NCBI GenBank assembly: GCA_030549495.1
Contig: JAUIRK010000974.1
Span: forward strand, 1-64,000
Reading direction: 5' to 3'
Source of the DNA: Nectonema munidae
Lineage: Eukaryota; Nematomorpha; Nectonematoida; Nectonematidae
DNA length: 64,000 bases
This document shows positions 34,270 to 46,179 of this stretch, in pieces. The translations under genes and the position numbers were made by a program. The notes beneath the pieces are model-generated. The model saw nothing but the letters and a program-made list of their open reading frames with translations, was not told where the DNA came from and made no database searches. Each line of letters opens with the position of its first letter. Position 1 is the stretch's first letter.

Positions 34270-35961
34270 TTACTTACTTATTGATTTCATTTCAAATATT
34301 GCTCTTATAAATTATGAGCATTGATCATTGTTCACTTGATTCAATCAATCAATCCGAAAGAAGAGGATATTCGAGAATTTGGTTATGATTTAACTTGGTG
34401 ACCTTTAAAATAAATAAGATCTCCTAAAAGAATATATAAATGTGCAAAAATTTTAATTTTATTAGAAACATTTTCAAACTATGTTACACCGAACGAAATT
34501 TTTTTCTAAATTATGAGGAGTATTGATTTTTTAAACTAAAAAGTTATTTTAAATATAATTAAATATACTTATAAAATTTGTCCGTGAATAAAGTTTCTCT
34601 TACTGGTGTGAGTGTGATTTCCATTTGAACAACTTACTCCATATCGAATCATTCAAGAGTTTTTGCTACTGATACAAAGAACCTAACAAAAAAATAAAAC
34701 TAAACAAAAAAACACATTTGAAATGTGAAGAACATTTATCGTAAGCCATATTTTTAATTGAGGATAAAAAAGATATAGAATGGATTTCATTTAGATCCTT
34801 TTAGATCACATTCTCTTCTTCAATTTTGTTTGTAAATCTCTTGATAACTTTGTGGTTTTCAATGTTAAGCTCAGGAGTTAGATTTTCATGATTCACTCAA
34901 ATCTCCATTTAATTCTTTTAGCGCTCTCTCGGCGGAACAAGTTATGATGGACACCTTTCAATGCATTGTCAAATTGTATAGTGAAATGAGCAACTTTAAA
35001 TAGTCTTAAAGTTATGCTTTCTAAAATTGACTTGATTGAATTGCTTTTAAGACCTTGATTCTCTTGATTCTCTAAACATGCAATCTTGCTATAGCAAAAG
35101 AGAGGGCATCTGATAAAGGAATTTTTTGAAAAAATGCCAAACCTTGAAAAATAGAGCAGCTGGTTTCAAAAGAACGATATGTAGTTTGGGGTGATATTAT
35201 TAATTTTCTCAAATTTTTCATTCTTAGCTTTTCAAATTTATAAATGTTTTTAACATTCATTATTAAAAATAATAATGTAAAAATATAGATAATTTCTAAT
35301 AAGCAATTCATTAAAAATTAGGGGAAAATATGCGTTTTCGAATATAGGCTTGTCTAAAAACCTGTCTTAATAATTTAAAATAAATAAATTGTTTAAAATA
35401 AACTTAAAATAATATTAATTAAATTTTAATAGTCAGGCACAAAGTTTTTAGCACTTAATTGCTTATTTTGATTTTCTCTTTCACTATCCCAGCACACACT
35501 TTGATCCAGTCTTTTCACGAAGTATTTTTTATATAACGCATGTAAAAAATGAATGCATGATTCAACATTTTTTGAGTTAAAATCAGTAAAAAAGGAATCC
35601 CTCCACGATAAATTTAAACCATGTGTGCTACTCGTGTTTGAAACATAGTTTGTTCTGAATTATTTTCTTCCATGAAAAACATCAAAAATCGTGAAGGAAG
35701 ATAACATTCTCAGATTACAAAACAGAAACATGCAAATAGATAATGGAAAAATTTTAAAATAAAAGTCAGAATCATTTATTATTTCTGTCTAAAAAAAGTT
35801 TGGTATTTTAACTTGCTTATAAATTTTTCGTTTTAAACTTTTTAAAAATTAAGATCACTACTTGCCGCACAGTTTAAATTTAAAATTGGAGCATCAGAAA
35901 AAAGTTTTCACAAAAGGAAACAGATGCAATAAAAATCTAAAGAAGGCAAAAGACATCTAAA
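34270..35961. other. Intergenic AT-rich stretch
   Basis: No gene seen. The minus-strand ORF at 35072-35311 has no family match. A 16-bp word 'gatcactacttgccgc' at 35852 recurs at 39880 next to hAT sequence and may mark a worn hAT end. Confidence 0.4.
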
Positions 35962-35969
35962 GTGGTGAT

Positions 35970-36765
35970 TAGAGTTCTGCACGGGACGGGCGGGTACCCA
36001 CACTGAAATTTTCTGTGGAGCAGTGCGGGTAATAAAATTTTGTTGGTTTAAATATTCATTCTTTTTTGACTTGCTTTGATGACTTACTGTGTCATCAATG
36101 AGCTAGACAGAGAAGTTAGTCACAATAAAGTTAGCAAAGGATTAGCAGTAAAAAAAAGGGAACATGCAGACAACATCTACGTGCAGACAACTTTTCCTAG
36201 ACTCACAGCTTGTTTAGAATTTTTTGCTTTTTGTAACCTAGAGTTAAACCCCTCTTAACTTCCTTTCCTTGGAATAAATCTTTAGAGACAAATAGTTTAA
36301 TTAATCTTCAAACACATAAACCCAAAATGATGTATACCTGATTTAAACACAAAAAATAAGATTATAAAAGGCTTTCTGATTAAAAAAAAATACTTTAATT
36401 CTTGTAATGGGAATGAAACTACTTGAATATTTTACCTTAGGATGTCATATACAACATTTACACAGTCTCAAGAGTTGGCATTTGTGATCCGTGTGTGAAT
36501 CTTGATTTTTAAAAAATTTCTTCTGTAAAAAACGTTTGGCTTATCACATAGCAACATGACAAAAATTGGGCGGAATTTTCCACTGTTATGAATATCCAAA
36601 TGTTAAGCAAATACTTTTGTTTTATATAAAAATGAAAGAAAACTTACATTTCTGAAAGCGAGTACATCCTCATAAATATTTTTTAGGGTAAGTTTTTTGT
36701 GGGTAAAATACTATATCATTAAATTTTTAAAAAGATATCAATATTTTTACCCGCGCAGTACTCTA
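35970..36765. mobile_element. hAT non-autonomous element, 796 bp, perfect target duplication
   Basis: The perfect 8-bp duplication GTGGTGAT lies at 35962-35969 and 36766-36773. The inner termini TAGAGTTCTGCACGGG and CCCGCGCAGTACTCTA form an imperfect 16-bp inverted repeat. The small ORF inside (36076-36258) matches nothing I know. The intact duplication suggests a fairly recent insertion. Confidence 0.85.
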
Positions 36766-36773
36766 GTGGTGAT

Positions 36774-38155
36774 ATATGACACTCATTAATTTTTAAATGT
36801 CAAGCTATGTCACTTTCTTTACATGAAGCTTTTTATTTCACAATAAGTATGGGAGTATAAGTTGAATGCAGAAAATGATATGATACTGCGCGCCTACATA
36901 CTCTTCATATATAGATCATGTGAGTTGATAAGCATTATAAAGGTTAGAGTTAGGTTAGGTTAGGTTAAGATAGGTTAACTACATTTATAGTTCAATATTT
37001 CAAAGTTTTTTCCTTTCTCACAATTTCGCGCAACTTTAAAATAGCTATTATAGGTTCTTTAACTTTTAAATATACGCCTATATGAACATTCTTATTTATA
37101 AATATTTGTAAATATCAAATGATATTTTACATAAAACTTGGAAAATACATTAAAAAACGAAAAAAAAATTATAAAAACAATAAAAAAATTATATATTTCA
37201 AATCCTTATAGTAATTTCTTGAAAAAAGGATAAATGTTTTTATCACTTAATCTTTCTTTTTTCAAAGTTCTAATAAATTATCAATAAGAATTGATTTTTT
37301 GCCTGTAATTTCAAATGGCTTTGGTAAATTAATCAAAGTCTTGTAACATTAGCATTTTTTAGAAAACTTTCTATGGGTCTAATTATTTTCATGAGGGTTG
37401 CTTCTCGTTTTTCATTGAGGTTAAGGGGATCAAGATTTTTCTTCTAAATTTTTATTCTTGAGATAAAATATTATTATATAAGATAAATGAAAAAATTACA
37501 GAAATTTTTACAAAAATTCAATATATTGGCCCAAAAAATACTTTGAAGGTCTTCAGATCGATTATAAGTTTGAGAAATTCTGGATTATAAGAGTATCTAT
37601 AATCATTTTTTGGGGGTATCCTTTGTTGTCTTTAACATTGAACAAGGCTCTTTTTTTCTCTCAAAACCAAGGAAGATAAAAAGATATTTCAGTCAGATTT
37701 TAAAAAAGGTTTATGATTTCATTTAGGATAAAATTTTGATAAATAAGCGTTCTGTGAAAATGTACTTTTACGTCCTGTTATTAACATTTTGTTTTATGTT
37801 CTTTAAAAAGCGTGTGATATCTAAAGTAGGGTGTAAGTTGTTTGTTACCAAAATAAATCAAAATCTTCTAAAAACTTTCTGAAATGTGATTCTTTCAAAC
37901 AAATATAATATGATAGATTTCAATGTTTCTATTTAGAATAAAAAATAAAAAAAATCATAAAAAAAAAAAGCTTAATTTTTCATCTCGCATTATTTTTAAT
38001 TTATCTCCAAAAACTCTCGTGTTATTTAGATTTTTGAGCTTAAAATAAATGAATGAGTTAAAAGAATATTTGGGAAACTTTTGAAAAGATTTCGGCTTAT
38101 TTTGGTCAAAAGTCCAAATTTGTTGGACTAACGTCATAAAAACGTGATACCCGCG
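36774..38155. other. Intergenic AT-rich stretch
   Basis: No coding potential or transposon termini beyond the TTAGG patch at 36950, which lies inside it. Contains many A/T homopolymers. Confidence 0.4.
36950..36979. repeat. Short interstitial TTAGG repeat
   Basis: Three to four TTAGG/TTAAG units in tandem, the pentamer of most arthropod telomeres. Far too short and internal to be a telomere; it may be a repair scar or chance. Confidence 0.5.
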
Positions 38156-38330
38156 TTAACCCATTAGACCCCACCTTCATTTTTAAATGGACGTTGAAGA
38201 AGATTTTTTATATCAAATTACATTTAGGACCGAGCAAAGCAGACGACTTTAGTAATTCCTATTTAATTCCATTTAATGTAGGAATTGGTCTGAGTTCTCT
38301 TTGGGAACATTGGTCGTAAATGGGTAACAA
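38156..38330. mobile_element. TTAA-type MITE, diverged copy
   Basis: Begins TTAACCCATTAGACCCC and ends TCGTAAATGGGTAA. It shares 'gcaaagcagacga' and 'tttgggaacattgg' with the 135-bp family but is longer and much altered inside. Confidence 0.6.
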
Positions 38331-38499
38331 TAGCATCTCCTTTTTCTGCGATCAAATGGCTCAAAATGTGAGAGAAAGGAGAAAAATCAATAAAAGTGGT
38401 GTGTACTATTTTTATGCGACAAAATTAATTAAGAAATTGAAAAGTGATTCATTATATTGATGAATTGTGTCATGGTGAGATGCTTTGATAAAACAGTAG

Positions 38500-39015
38500 T
38501 GCTCTTTACCTTCACCAAGAAAGAAGTTCGCTGTAATTCCTTCGAATTCCTAAGTATGGCTGAGGGAGGAGGAGATGCGATGATGGTGCAAGGCAGAAAT
38601 GACGATCATTGAAATGTGAACAATGCGGTGGTGATGTTGGGAATAAATCTCGCACGACGACACTCAAACGCATTCAGTCGTCAGCCATTGCTCGTGTGTG
38701 CTAGGAGAAGAAAGAGGGGCAGAGGCGTTAATTAACTTTCAACTTTCATTGTTCACTCGTGTCGACTTTGTCACGCGCAATCTCCTTTCTTCTGCTTATC
38801 TCAAACTCCTCTTCTTAGAGAAGTGATAGATGGATGGATGGAAAGATGATTGTGCATCAACAAATCAAAACACAACACCCTTGAACTACTTCGAAAAAGA
38901 TTCAACTCTCTTCTGCTCTTCTAAAGCTCTCTTCCTTCAACTTCAACCCCCGCCCCCCCTCCTGCCTTTCGTCCTACTCACTTTATTGGAGCGGTGATTT
39001 TGACTTTGAGCAAGT
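38500..39015. promoter_or_regulatory. GC-richer, non-repetitive block, possible promoter or 5' exon
   Basis: This block stands out from the AT-rich surroundings, with purine-rich ('gagggaggaggaga') and CT-rich ('cccccgccccccctcc') tracts, several CG dinucleotides and an initiator-like word TCAGTCG near 38678. It ends at about 39014 with AGCAA|GTATGT, a good splice donor on the + strand. No long ORF is present. It could be the promoter and untranslated first exon of a host gene whose other exons I could not identify. Confidence 0.3.
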
Positions 39016-39870
39016 ATGTTTATGATTTCTTTCATTTTCAAAAGTGTCTTTTTATAAGAAACAAAAAAACAGGGATCTTATTTAATTTTTAGCCAAATTT
39101 ACCATTAATACACAATTTGCTCTTATAAAAATCCTTTTTTATGTTTCTTTTTGTATCAATAACTCTTTTGGATGAAAATTCTTCATATGAACTGTTTTAG
39201 GCGGGAATCTTTGGCTGGGTATACATTCTTCATATGAACTATTTTGAATTGAATTTCTTCGTAACATACATTGGGGTGCAGGGAATTCTTCATGTACACA
39301 TTAGGGCTAAAATTTCTCTTAAAAGTTTTACTTTGAGGATTGGAGCTTTCCTAAGTAGTATTCGAAATTCCGCCGATATCTTGTGACAAATTTTGCTCAG
39401 AATAAAAATGGCGTAGAAAAAATGGCTACTTATGCAAGTTATTATTTTTCTTCAAGATGAATTACACTTCCTTTTTTTGCAAGAATCTTAAAAAAAAATT
39501 TAGCACAAAAATTTTTTTTTAATTTTCTATTATTATTAAATATCAATATATTTTATTTTTCCCATAAAGGTTGGTTAGATACTGGGTTTCGATAACTCAA
39601 GGTCTTGCTTTCAATCCTGCATTAAACCTATTTTCCTCATAGTGAGATACAAGCGGCACAATTTGCCATCTGGATGAAAACATTCCACTGTACCTTTAGC
39701 TTTATGGCAGTGCTTCTTAGCATTTTTTTTTAATTCGTATTACTCTTTGAGACTTCAAGTGAATTACCGTGACCTCTTTAGCTTCTATTTCAACTCTATT
39801 TTAATTAAAATAATCAAATGAAAGCTAACAATTAACACTTTTTTTATATAAAAAAAGTCATAATCATTTA
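39016..39870. other. Intergenic AT-rich stretch
   Basis: No gene seen. A phrase 'attcttcatatgaactgtttta' is partly repeated at 39177 and 39226, a short local duplication. Confidence 0.4.
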
Positions 39871-39874
39871 AGAT

Positions 39875-41740
39875 TATGATCACTACTTGCCGCTAAACAA
39901 ATGTAAAATCTAATTTTCACTCAGCATGATAAACAACGCTCCATTTCGGTATCAATCACAATCCTACTGTGTGTCGTGGCTTTCAGCGTATCCATTGCTG
40001 AGAATTTATACTTTCTGAGCGTGGATCAGCAGAGTCAGTGCATGCATTGGATAGTCGTGCTTCAGTTTTGCCAACATGTTGGAAGTTCTTGTTTATTAAA
40101 ATAGACTTTCACCTGAGTATCTTCATGGATTTGAGGAAATTCTTCCTTAGCACCAAGATCAGTATCATTGATGGATTCTTTTTCACTGAAAAGGATCTTT
40201 AGAATTTAGATCCATGTGTCAGTACAGAAGCCATTCAATCCAGGAAAGTAACTAATAAGTTTTGCCAACATGTTGGAAGTTCTTGTTTATTAAAATAGAC
40301 TTTCACCTGAGTATCTTCATGGATTTGAGGAAATTCTTCCTTAGCACCAAGATCAGTATCATTGATGGATTCTTTTTCACTGAAAAGGATCTTTAGAATT
40401 TAGATCCATGTGTCAGTACAGAAGCCATTCAATCCAGGAAAGTAACTAATAAGTTTTGCCAACATGTTGGAAGTTCTTGTTTTTAAAATAGACTTTCACC
40501 TGAGTATCTTCATGGATTTGAGGAAATTCTTCCTTAGCACCAAGATCAGTATCATTGATGGATTCTTTTTCACTGAAAAGGATCTTTAGAATTTAGATCC
40601 ATGTGTCAGTACAGAAGCCATTCAATCCAGGAAAGTAACTAATAAGTTTTGCCAACATGTTGGAAGTTCTTGTTTATTAAAATAGACTTTCACCTGAGTA
40701 TCTTCATGGATTTGAAGAAATTCTTCCTTAGCACTAAGATCAGTATCATTGATGGATTCTTTTTCACTGAAAAGGATCTTTAGAATTTAGATCCATGTGT
40801 CAGTACAGAAGCCATTCAATCCAGGAAAGTAACTAATAAGTTTTGCAAACATGTTGGAAGTTCTTGTTTATTAAAATAGACTTTCACCTGAGTATCTTCA
40901 TGGATTTGAGGAAATTCTTCCTTAGCACCAAGATCAGTATCATTGATGGATTCTTTTTCACTGAAAAGGATCTTTAGAATTTAGATCCATGTGTCAGTAC
41001 AGAAGCCATTCAATCCAGGAAAGTAACTAATAAGTTTTGCCAACATGTTGGAAGTTCTTGTTTATTAAAATAGACTTTCACCTGAGTATCTTCATGGATT
41101 TGAGGAAATTCTTCCTTAGCACCAAGATCAGTATCATTGATGGATTCTTTTTCACTGAAAAGGATCTTTAGAATTTAGATCCATGTGTCAGTACAGAAGC
41201 CATTCAATCCAGGAAAGTAACTTTCAATGTGATTATTCAATGCTTTTTGGAAACTGATTTTGGCTTCTGGCAAAAAATCCGGGATAGTCTTACGAAGGAA
41301 CCTGGTGATACGACCTTGCTTCAACGGTATTGCTATTTGCTGTCGAAATCGTAACACCCTATTCATAGAAACCAACGTTCCTCTGTATGGAACAAAAGAA
41401 GAAAGAAGTCTTAACAAAGAACTTTAAAATCCCACTTTTGAAGTTTAACGTAAGAGTTTTCTTGGCCAAAGCATAACGATGAATCATGAAAGAGGTGAAC
41501 AAGTCATGCGGCCCAACATTCTGCAAGAAGTCTTTGAAGTCGGATTTGCAAATTTATCACGGAAGGAATCCTGTCTGTACCCAGAACAACATGGGCTTCC
41601 AAGCGATGACTGTGCTTTAAACATTCTAAGATTTTGAAAATACCTTCTCCAGGAGTTGTGATCAGTGGCTCAGAAATGAAGTATTCATCCTTCAAAACAT
41701 TTTGCGAAAATAAACACTCTGTTGGGAACAAGGGGCGCAT
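39875..41740 (-). pseudogene. hAT transposase remnant (SCAND3/ZBED5-like) containing a tandem array
   Basis: On the minus strand, 41504-41740 reads DEYFISEPLITTPGEGIFKI and KHSHRLEAH, a typical stretch of this hAT group (before the DGA motif). A worn 'FKVLC ... FHTEERWF' segment follows. Then 41175-41417 reads TLVSMNRVLRFRQQI and KALNNHIESYFPGLNGF. The next coding segment (KKESINDTDLGAKEEF, then DTQVKVYFNKQELPTCW) lies within the 194-bp unit that has been amplified to six copies. Sequence past 40064 may be the decayed C-terminus. The gene is inactive. Confidence 0.65.
40064..41221. repeat. Tandem array, six copies of a 194-bp unit
   Basis: Unit starts fall at 40064, 40258, 40452, 40645, 40839 and 41033 (spacing 194, 194, 193, 194, 194). 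The last copy ends at about 41221. Copies differ by only a few bases: one 1-bp deletion in copy 3, two substitutions in copy 4 and one in copy 5. Each unit starts AGTTTTGCCAACATGTTGG and ends AGGAAAGTAACTAATA. The unit corresponds to part of the minus-strand hAT transposase frame. Confidence 0.97.
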
Positions 41741-42180
41741 CGTATTTTATATCTATTTTTTATATCTTATTACATCTTATTTTATATCATTATAATTATA
41801 TATCTTTTTTATAGTATTTATTAGACTTATTTTCTTCTGAGTAGATTTTTGATAATACTTTTCTTGTTTTAAGGCTAAGTCTTAGAAATCTTTTTTTCAT
41901 TAATGTCCACTTCTTTGTTGTAGGAATGCAAATTTGAGCTATATTTGATCAGAGGCAGAAATGTAGCCAGCCACATTTGAATAAGAGCCCATGCATTTTT
42001 GAGCGAGGCGAATATTTTTATAGCACATAAATATATAAGAACTCTATAATTTAAAGATTATAATGTTTATCCCTATTAATTACTGTAACCAAGACCATCG
42101 GTTAGGGGGTAGGTTCCCTGGGATTTATTTTGCCCATCTGAAACTCCTTTGAAATATATTAAAAAATAAGTTTGGCTATT
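41741..42180. other. Spacer between two hAT remnants
   Basis: AT-rich sequence with no coding signal that I can assign. It may contain worn termini of the flanking hAT copies. Confidence 0.35.
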
Positions 42181-42199
42181 ATCCTCATTTTCTAGTTCA

Positions 42200-43470
42200 C
42201 TACTTGGAAACAGCCGTGTATAAAAAGATCTAAAGCTGTTTCAATTATTTCTTTTTTATTTATTCTATCACCATAATCGTCAAATTTTCAATAGATAAAG
42301 TTTGAACAGTCCAAAAAATTTGCTAAGTGAGCAAGTTTTTTGTTAAACCGTTCATTCGTCCTTGAAATAAAAAACTTTAAAAGCAGTTTGCCAAAGTTGT
42401 GATCCAAACTTTGAAGTTTTTTTTGTAAACAAAATAACTTTATCAAGCTCAATAATATTAGCATCTTTTCTGCGTAAATATTCTGAGGCAACCTTTATTG
42501 GTTCCAGTGCTTGATAAATTTCTGATATTAGTGAAATTTCATTATAATTTAAATTCAAGTCAGTTTCAACACCTATCATTTTTGTAAACAATATAAGTTT
42601 AACTTCATCCCTTATTTCAAGATATCTTTTGAGCATTTCATACAAACTGTTCCATCTTCTTTTGACATCTAAAATTAACCTTTTCTCTTTGTCATGCATT
42701 TTTTCACTATTTCTTGCAAGGCGTCATTTTTCACAGAAGACTTTTTAAAAAATTTAACCAATTTCCTAACCTTGTTTATGACAACAGACGCATAAGATTG
42801 TAGTACAAACTCGTTTGTTTCTTCTCCATCTTCGCTAAAAAAAGACTTTTCATCGAAATCAAATCTTTCTTCATAAAATGTGTTCTATTTTAGATAAAGA
42901 CTTGAACTTCTTCATTATGGAAGCTCCATCTGTAATTGCAACAACAACATCATTTCCAAAATTTATTCCAAAGAGCGTCAAATAATTCTTCGTTTGATTG
43001 ATCAAATGTTCAGCATTGACGCTGCCCTTGAGACGAATTAAGCCCAAACAAATTGATTTATCAGAACTGTAATGAAGATTTAAGTTTAAATATCTTCTAT
43101 TATTGAAAAAAAATCTAAAACCTTCATCTCTGAGCTTTTCAACTTTACTTTTTTCTTTGTCTTTTTCATGATAAAATTGCATAAACATTTTTGAAACCTG
43201 AGTGCGATTGCAGGGTAAAGTGTAATTTGCCAACTTGAACACATCATGTAAAACTTTACTCGGATACTTGATTGAAGCTAAGTCCATCAACAGCAACAAG
43301 TTTAGAGATAATACTTTCAATGGACTCATTTTTTCTGCAAAATTTGTCTATTTTTTGAAATTTAGCTGGTGGTTGACACTTAACTTTTTTCAATTCTAAT
43401 GAATGTTTAAATTTAAGATGATCTATCATGCCTTTAGTATTTGAACCGTTAATAGTTCTAAAAAGGTATT
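42200..43470 (-). pseudogene. hAT transposase remnant (BED finger, catalytic region)
   Basis: Minus strand, from right to left: half a BED finger (MIDHLKFKHSLEL, about 43430), then ISKLVAVDGLS in a shifted frame, then 42871-43329 with RRYLNLNLHYSSDKSICLGL and VVVAITDGASIMKKF. After a gap comes 42352-42699 with LILDVKRRWNSLYEMLKRYL and ISEIYQALEPIKVASEYL. These are in the usual order of a hAT transposase. Several frameshifts and stops occur, and the C-terminal dimerisation domain is not visible. It belongs to a different subfamily from the SCAND3-like copies. Confidence 0.75.
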
Positions 43471-44767
43471 TATTGAGTAATAAAAAATGTAAAATAAAAG
43501 ACTGAAAATTAAAAAAAATATATTTGTGAAAAAATTCAAAATTATCAAAATGTTAAGAAGTCAGTGAAATCTGAAAGAATTTACTTGGAGGAAATAGAAA
43601 AAAGAGCTTCAAAGTAAAAAAATTGAAATAATCAGATTGAAGACTTAAAAAATTCTTTGTTAAACGATGCAAAAAATAATTTCAAAAGTTTTATATCTAT
43701 ACTTCAATCAAAGTAAAACCTTAAGTTTTTTAGTTTTACTAAAAAATTTTTTTAAACTAGAAAAATTCAAAAACTTTCATACCAAAGAAGTAAAATTTTT
43801 TTATCTGAAAAGGTTATGAAAAATATATTTTGAAAATTATGATATAAACAAAAAAATTAAGTTTTTATTTTTGTGCGACTAATTATTTTTATCAAGAAAA
43901 CTAGTCAAAAGTTTTAACAAATTAACAAAAATTCCCCGTGGAAATTAAAAAATTTTTTTTCAAGGACGAGCATTTTGAAATTTCACGATTCACCGGAGAC
44001 TCGAGGACGAGGAATCCCGGGGTGGACACCCTATTACGAACAAGGTAATTTGACTTGATAAAATCTGTGCAGTTGTGGGATTGAGAACTTACAGTGCAAG
44101 TATAATATCGGGTAATAATGGTGGTGTGTTCATTGGACAAAAATTTTTTTATAATAAATTTTGAAAATTATAATAAAAAAAGTTCGCCCCCCCCCCCCCC
44201 TCTAGAAAATTTTGAAGATGTGGGCCCCTGAGTCACACGTAGTTTTGGCAAAGCAACAACTCTGTGATTTTCTAGGTAATTCCCAAATCTTCCATGACAC
44301 AAGAAACTTCAAACTACCGATCCAGGGGTGTTGACCCTACTGGTAAGAACCACTGCTTTATGGAATAAAAGTAAAATAAACATGGAACTTTCATAAATTT
44401 GGAAAGTGTGAAAAACATTTAAGTTTTATATTATTATTGATCAGCCTAGTTCTTTCTTTGGAAAGTATTTGACAGTGGAGTATTAAGAATCGCGGTTTCA
44501 ATATGAGGACAACCGAACCTACAGCAAATGTAGTTTAAATTTGTAAAAGTATGATAGTGTGATCTTTTTGTCAAGATATTTAGTCTTTGATTATGTTTTG
44601 TGAGTCTAGAAAGAAGGTTATGTGGTTGAATTGAAATTTGAATTAAATTAAATGATCAATAATGTTGAGGTGTCGTTCACAATTGACGTCAATCGAGACT
44701 GGAAGGGGGGCAAATTTGTTGAATGATGAATATGTAAGAGTTGACAAGAGATGGGGGGAGGAAGGTT
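43471..44767. other. AT-rich sequence with a 14-base C run
   Basis: No gene is seen. A C homopolymer lies at 44187-44200. The end of this stretch ('ctggtaagaaccactgc', about 44338) resembles an hAT terminus, but its partner was not found. An ORF at 43922-44140 (minus strand) is not recognisable. Confidence 0.4.
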
Positions 44768-44941
44768 GTAACTAGCAAGGTTGCCAACTATTTTTCAGAC
44801 TTTATATCTAAATTTGTCTAAAAGAACACCTAAAAATATCTAAAAAAAATTTTTTATATCTGAAAAAATTATCTAAAATATTTAGTCTCAATCCATTACG
44901 AATATAAGAAAAAAAAAAGACTTTATTTTTCATTTCTTTAT

Positions 44942-45074
44942 TTAACCCATTAAGTCCCAATGTTCCCATTTGGGAACATAAGTAATTTCATCTTCATCTG
45001 CTTTTTTCAATGACTTTGAATATAAATCGTCTGCGTTTTTTTACATATCGTCTGATTTCTATGGTATGGGTTAA
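44942..45074. mobile_element. TTAA-flanked 135-bp MITE, copy B
   Basis: TTAA-CCCATTAAGTCCC at the left and TATGGG-TTAA at the right. Contains the palindrome GTTCCCATTTGGGAAC and the family core. Nested inside the hAT element at 44776. Confidence 0.85.
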
Positions 45075-45187
45075 ACTAAAAAACTTAAACATCAAAATTC
45101 AATGAAAAAAGATCGACTTTATCTCTTTCGAAGTGAGTTTGTACGCTTTCTTCATCGTTATTTTTATAGCCAAGAAGTGTGCCGATT

Positions 45188-45577
45188 TTAGGCTTTGGTG
45201 GGTATATCATATGAGTAACAACACGTCTTTGATCGAATGAGACTAAACTTGACCATTAACAGCGCATTCGGGAGAGACAATTTCATTTTATTTCTTAGTT
45301 TCGATTTCACGTAATTCACAAAACTAAAAACTCTCTCAATTTCAGCATTTGAATGTGGTATTGACAGTGCAAAAAGAGCACATTCGACAATTTCTTTGAA
45401 ACGATTTTCTTCTGATGAATCTTTGTATTGAAAAACTTTTTTCCAGAATTCATCAGTTTTGCAAAACTTACAAAAGGCTTTTTTTTCATCCGCAGGAACA
45501 GCAATAATCCATTTTTTAATAGAGGAATCCTGCAACCACACTTTTCTGAATTTTTGGGTATATTTTATTTTAGCCAT
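45188..45577 (-). CDS. Short hAT-derived protein: N-terminal BED-type half finger joined to dimerisation domain
   Basis: This is an uninterrupted 129-codon frame. Residues 1-40 (KYTQKFRKVWLQD, then CKFCKTDEF) match the N-terminal DNA-binding start of hAT transposases. At about residue 42 the sequence jumps to the C-terminal dimerisation domain (ECALFALSIPHSNAEIERVFS, then SKLRNKMKLSLPNALLMVKF). The catalytic middle is gone. A protein of this type could bind ends or dimerise with full transposase and so act as an inhibitor, as known for deleted P elements. That role is inference. Confidence 0.7.
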   Translation of the reverse strand: MAKIKYTQKFRKVWLQDSSIKKWIIAVPADEKKAFCKFCKTDEFWKKVFQYKDSSEENRFKEIVECALFALSIPHSNAEIERVFSFVNYVKSKLRNKMKLSLPNALLMVKFSLIRSKTCCYSYDIPTKA

Positions 45578-46179
45578 TTATACTAATTTCTGAAAAAAGG
45601 ATAATTTTTTATTCATTAAAGTATTTCCATGATAACAGTGCTCTAAAGAGAAAACAAACGTATTATAGATAATTTGACAAAAATTATTCAGTTTTTTGAA
45701 ATCAAAAAAAACAATACATACTTACAAAACTTTTTATTTAAAAATAAAAAAAGATTAGAAAGAAAACGCCATCAAAATAAAGTTGGAAAAACTGAGTTCA
45801 ATTTTCAAAAATGAAGAAAAAACAGCAATTTAGATTGAAAAATCTATAATAAAAAAAAGCCCAAAAAGGAAAAATATATAGTACTATGAAAAAATATCTA
45901 AAAACGGTTTATATCCAAAAAAACATTTTTACATCTAAGAGATTTTAGCGGCTGCATCAGGCCTTTTGAAAAATCCGAATTTTGATGTAATTGTTTATTG
46001 TTAATTACATAAGTGTCGGAGCCAATCTGCACCATCAGAAAGGTTTTTTTTATTACACTTTATAATTTGTTATTTTTTTTATGCATTTTTTCTTGAATAA
46101 ATCTTTCTTACATCTAAGAGAACTTAAAATTATCTAAATTTAGATATAAAATATCCAAATTGGCAACCCTGGTAACTAG

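Larger units (their letters stand above)
44776..46171 (-). mobile_element. hAT element, 1.4 kb, internally deleted, perfect 8-bp target duplication
   Basis: CAAGGTTGCCAA (left) pairs with TTGGCAACCCTG (right). GTAACTAG is duplicated exactly at 44768-44775 and 46172-46179. Subterminal regions are rich in 'atctaaa' words on both sides, typical of hAT transposase binding sites. It encodes one short minus-strand ORF (45188-45577) and carries a nested TTAA MITE (44942-45074). The perfect duplication and open ORF suggest fairly recent movement, by a transposase supplied in trans. Confidence 0.9.

Noticed and set aside
36950-36979. True telomere
   Set aside because: Only three to four units, and unique sequence continues on both sides.
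39870-39895. Pair of 16-bp 'gatcactacttgccgc' words (35852 and 39880) as ends of one large element
   Set aside because: Both are in the same orientation and the sequence between contains an independent hAT with its own duplication. They are more likely two worn hAT ends.
40064-41221. CRISPR-like array
   Set aside because: The repeats are contiguous 194-bp units with no unique spacers, the genome is eukaryotic and the unit is transposase-derived.
42288-43329. Host protein-coding gene on the minus strand
   Set aside because: The ORFs are pieces of one hAT transposase separated by frameshifts and lack splice sites.
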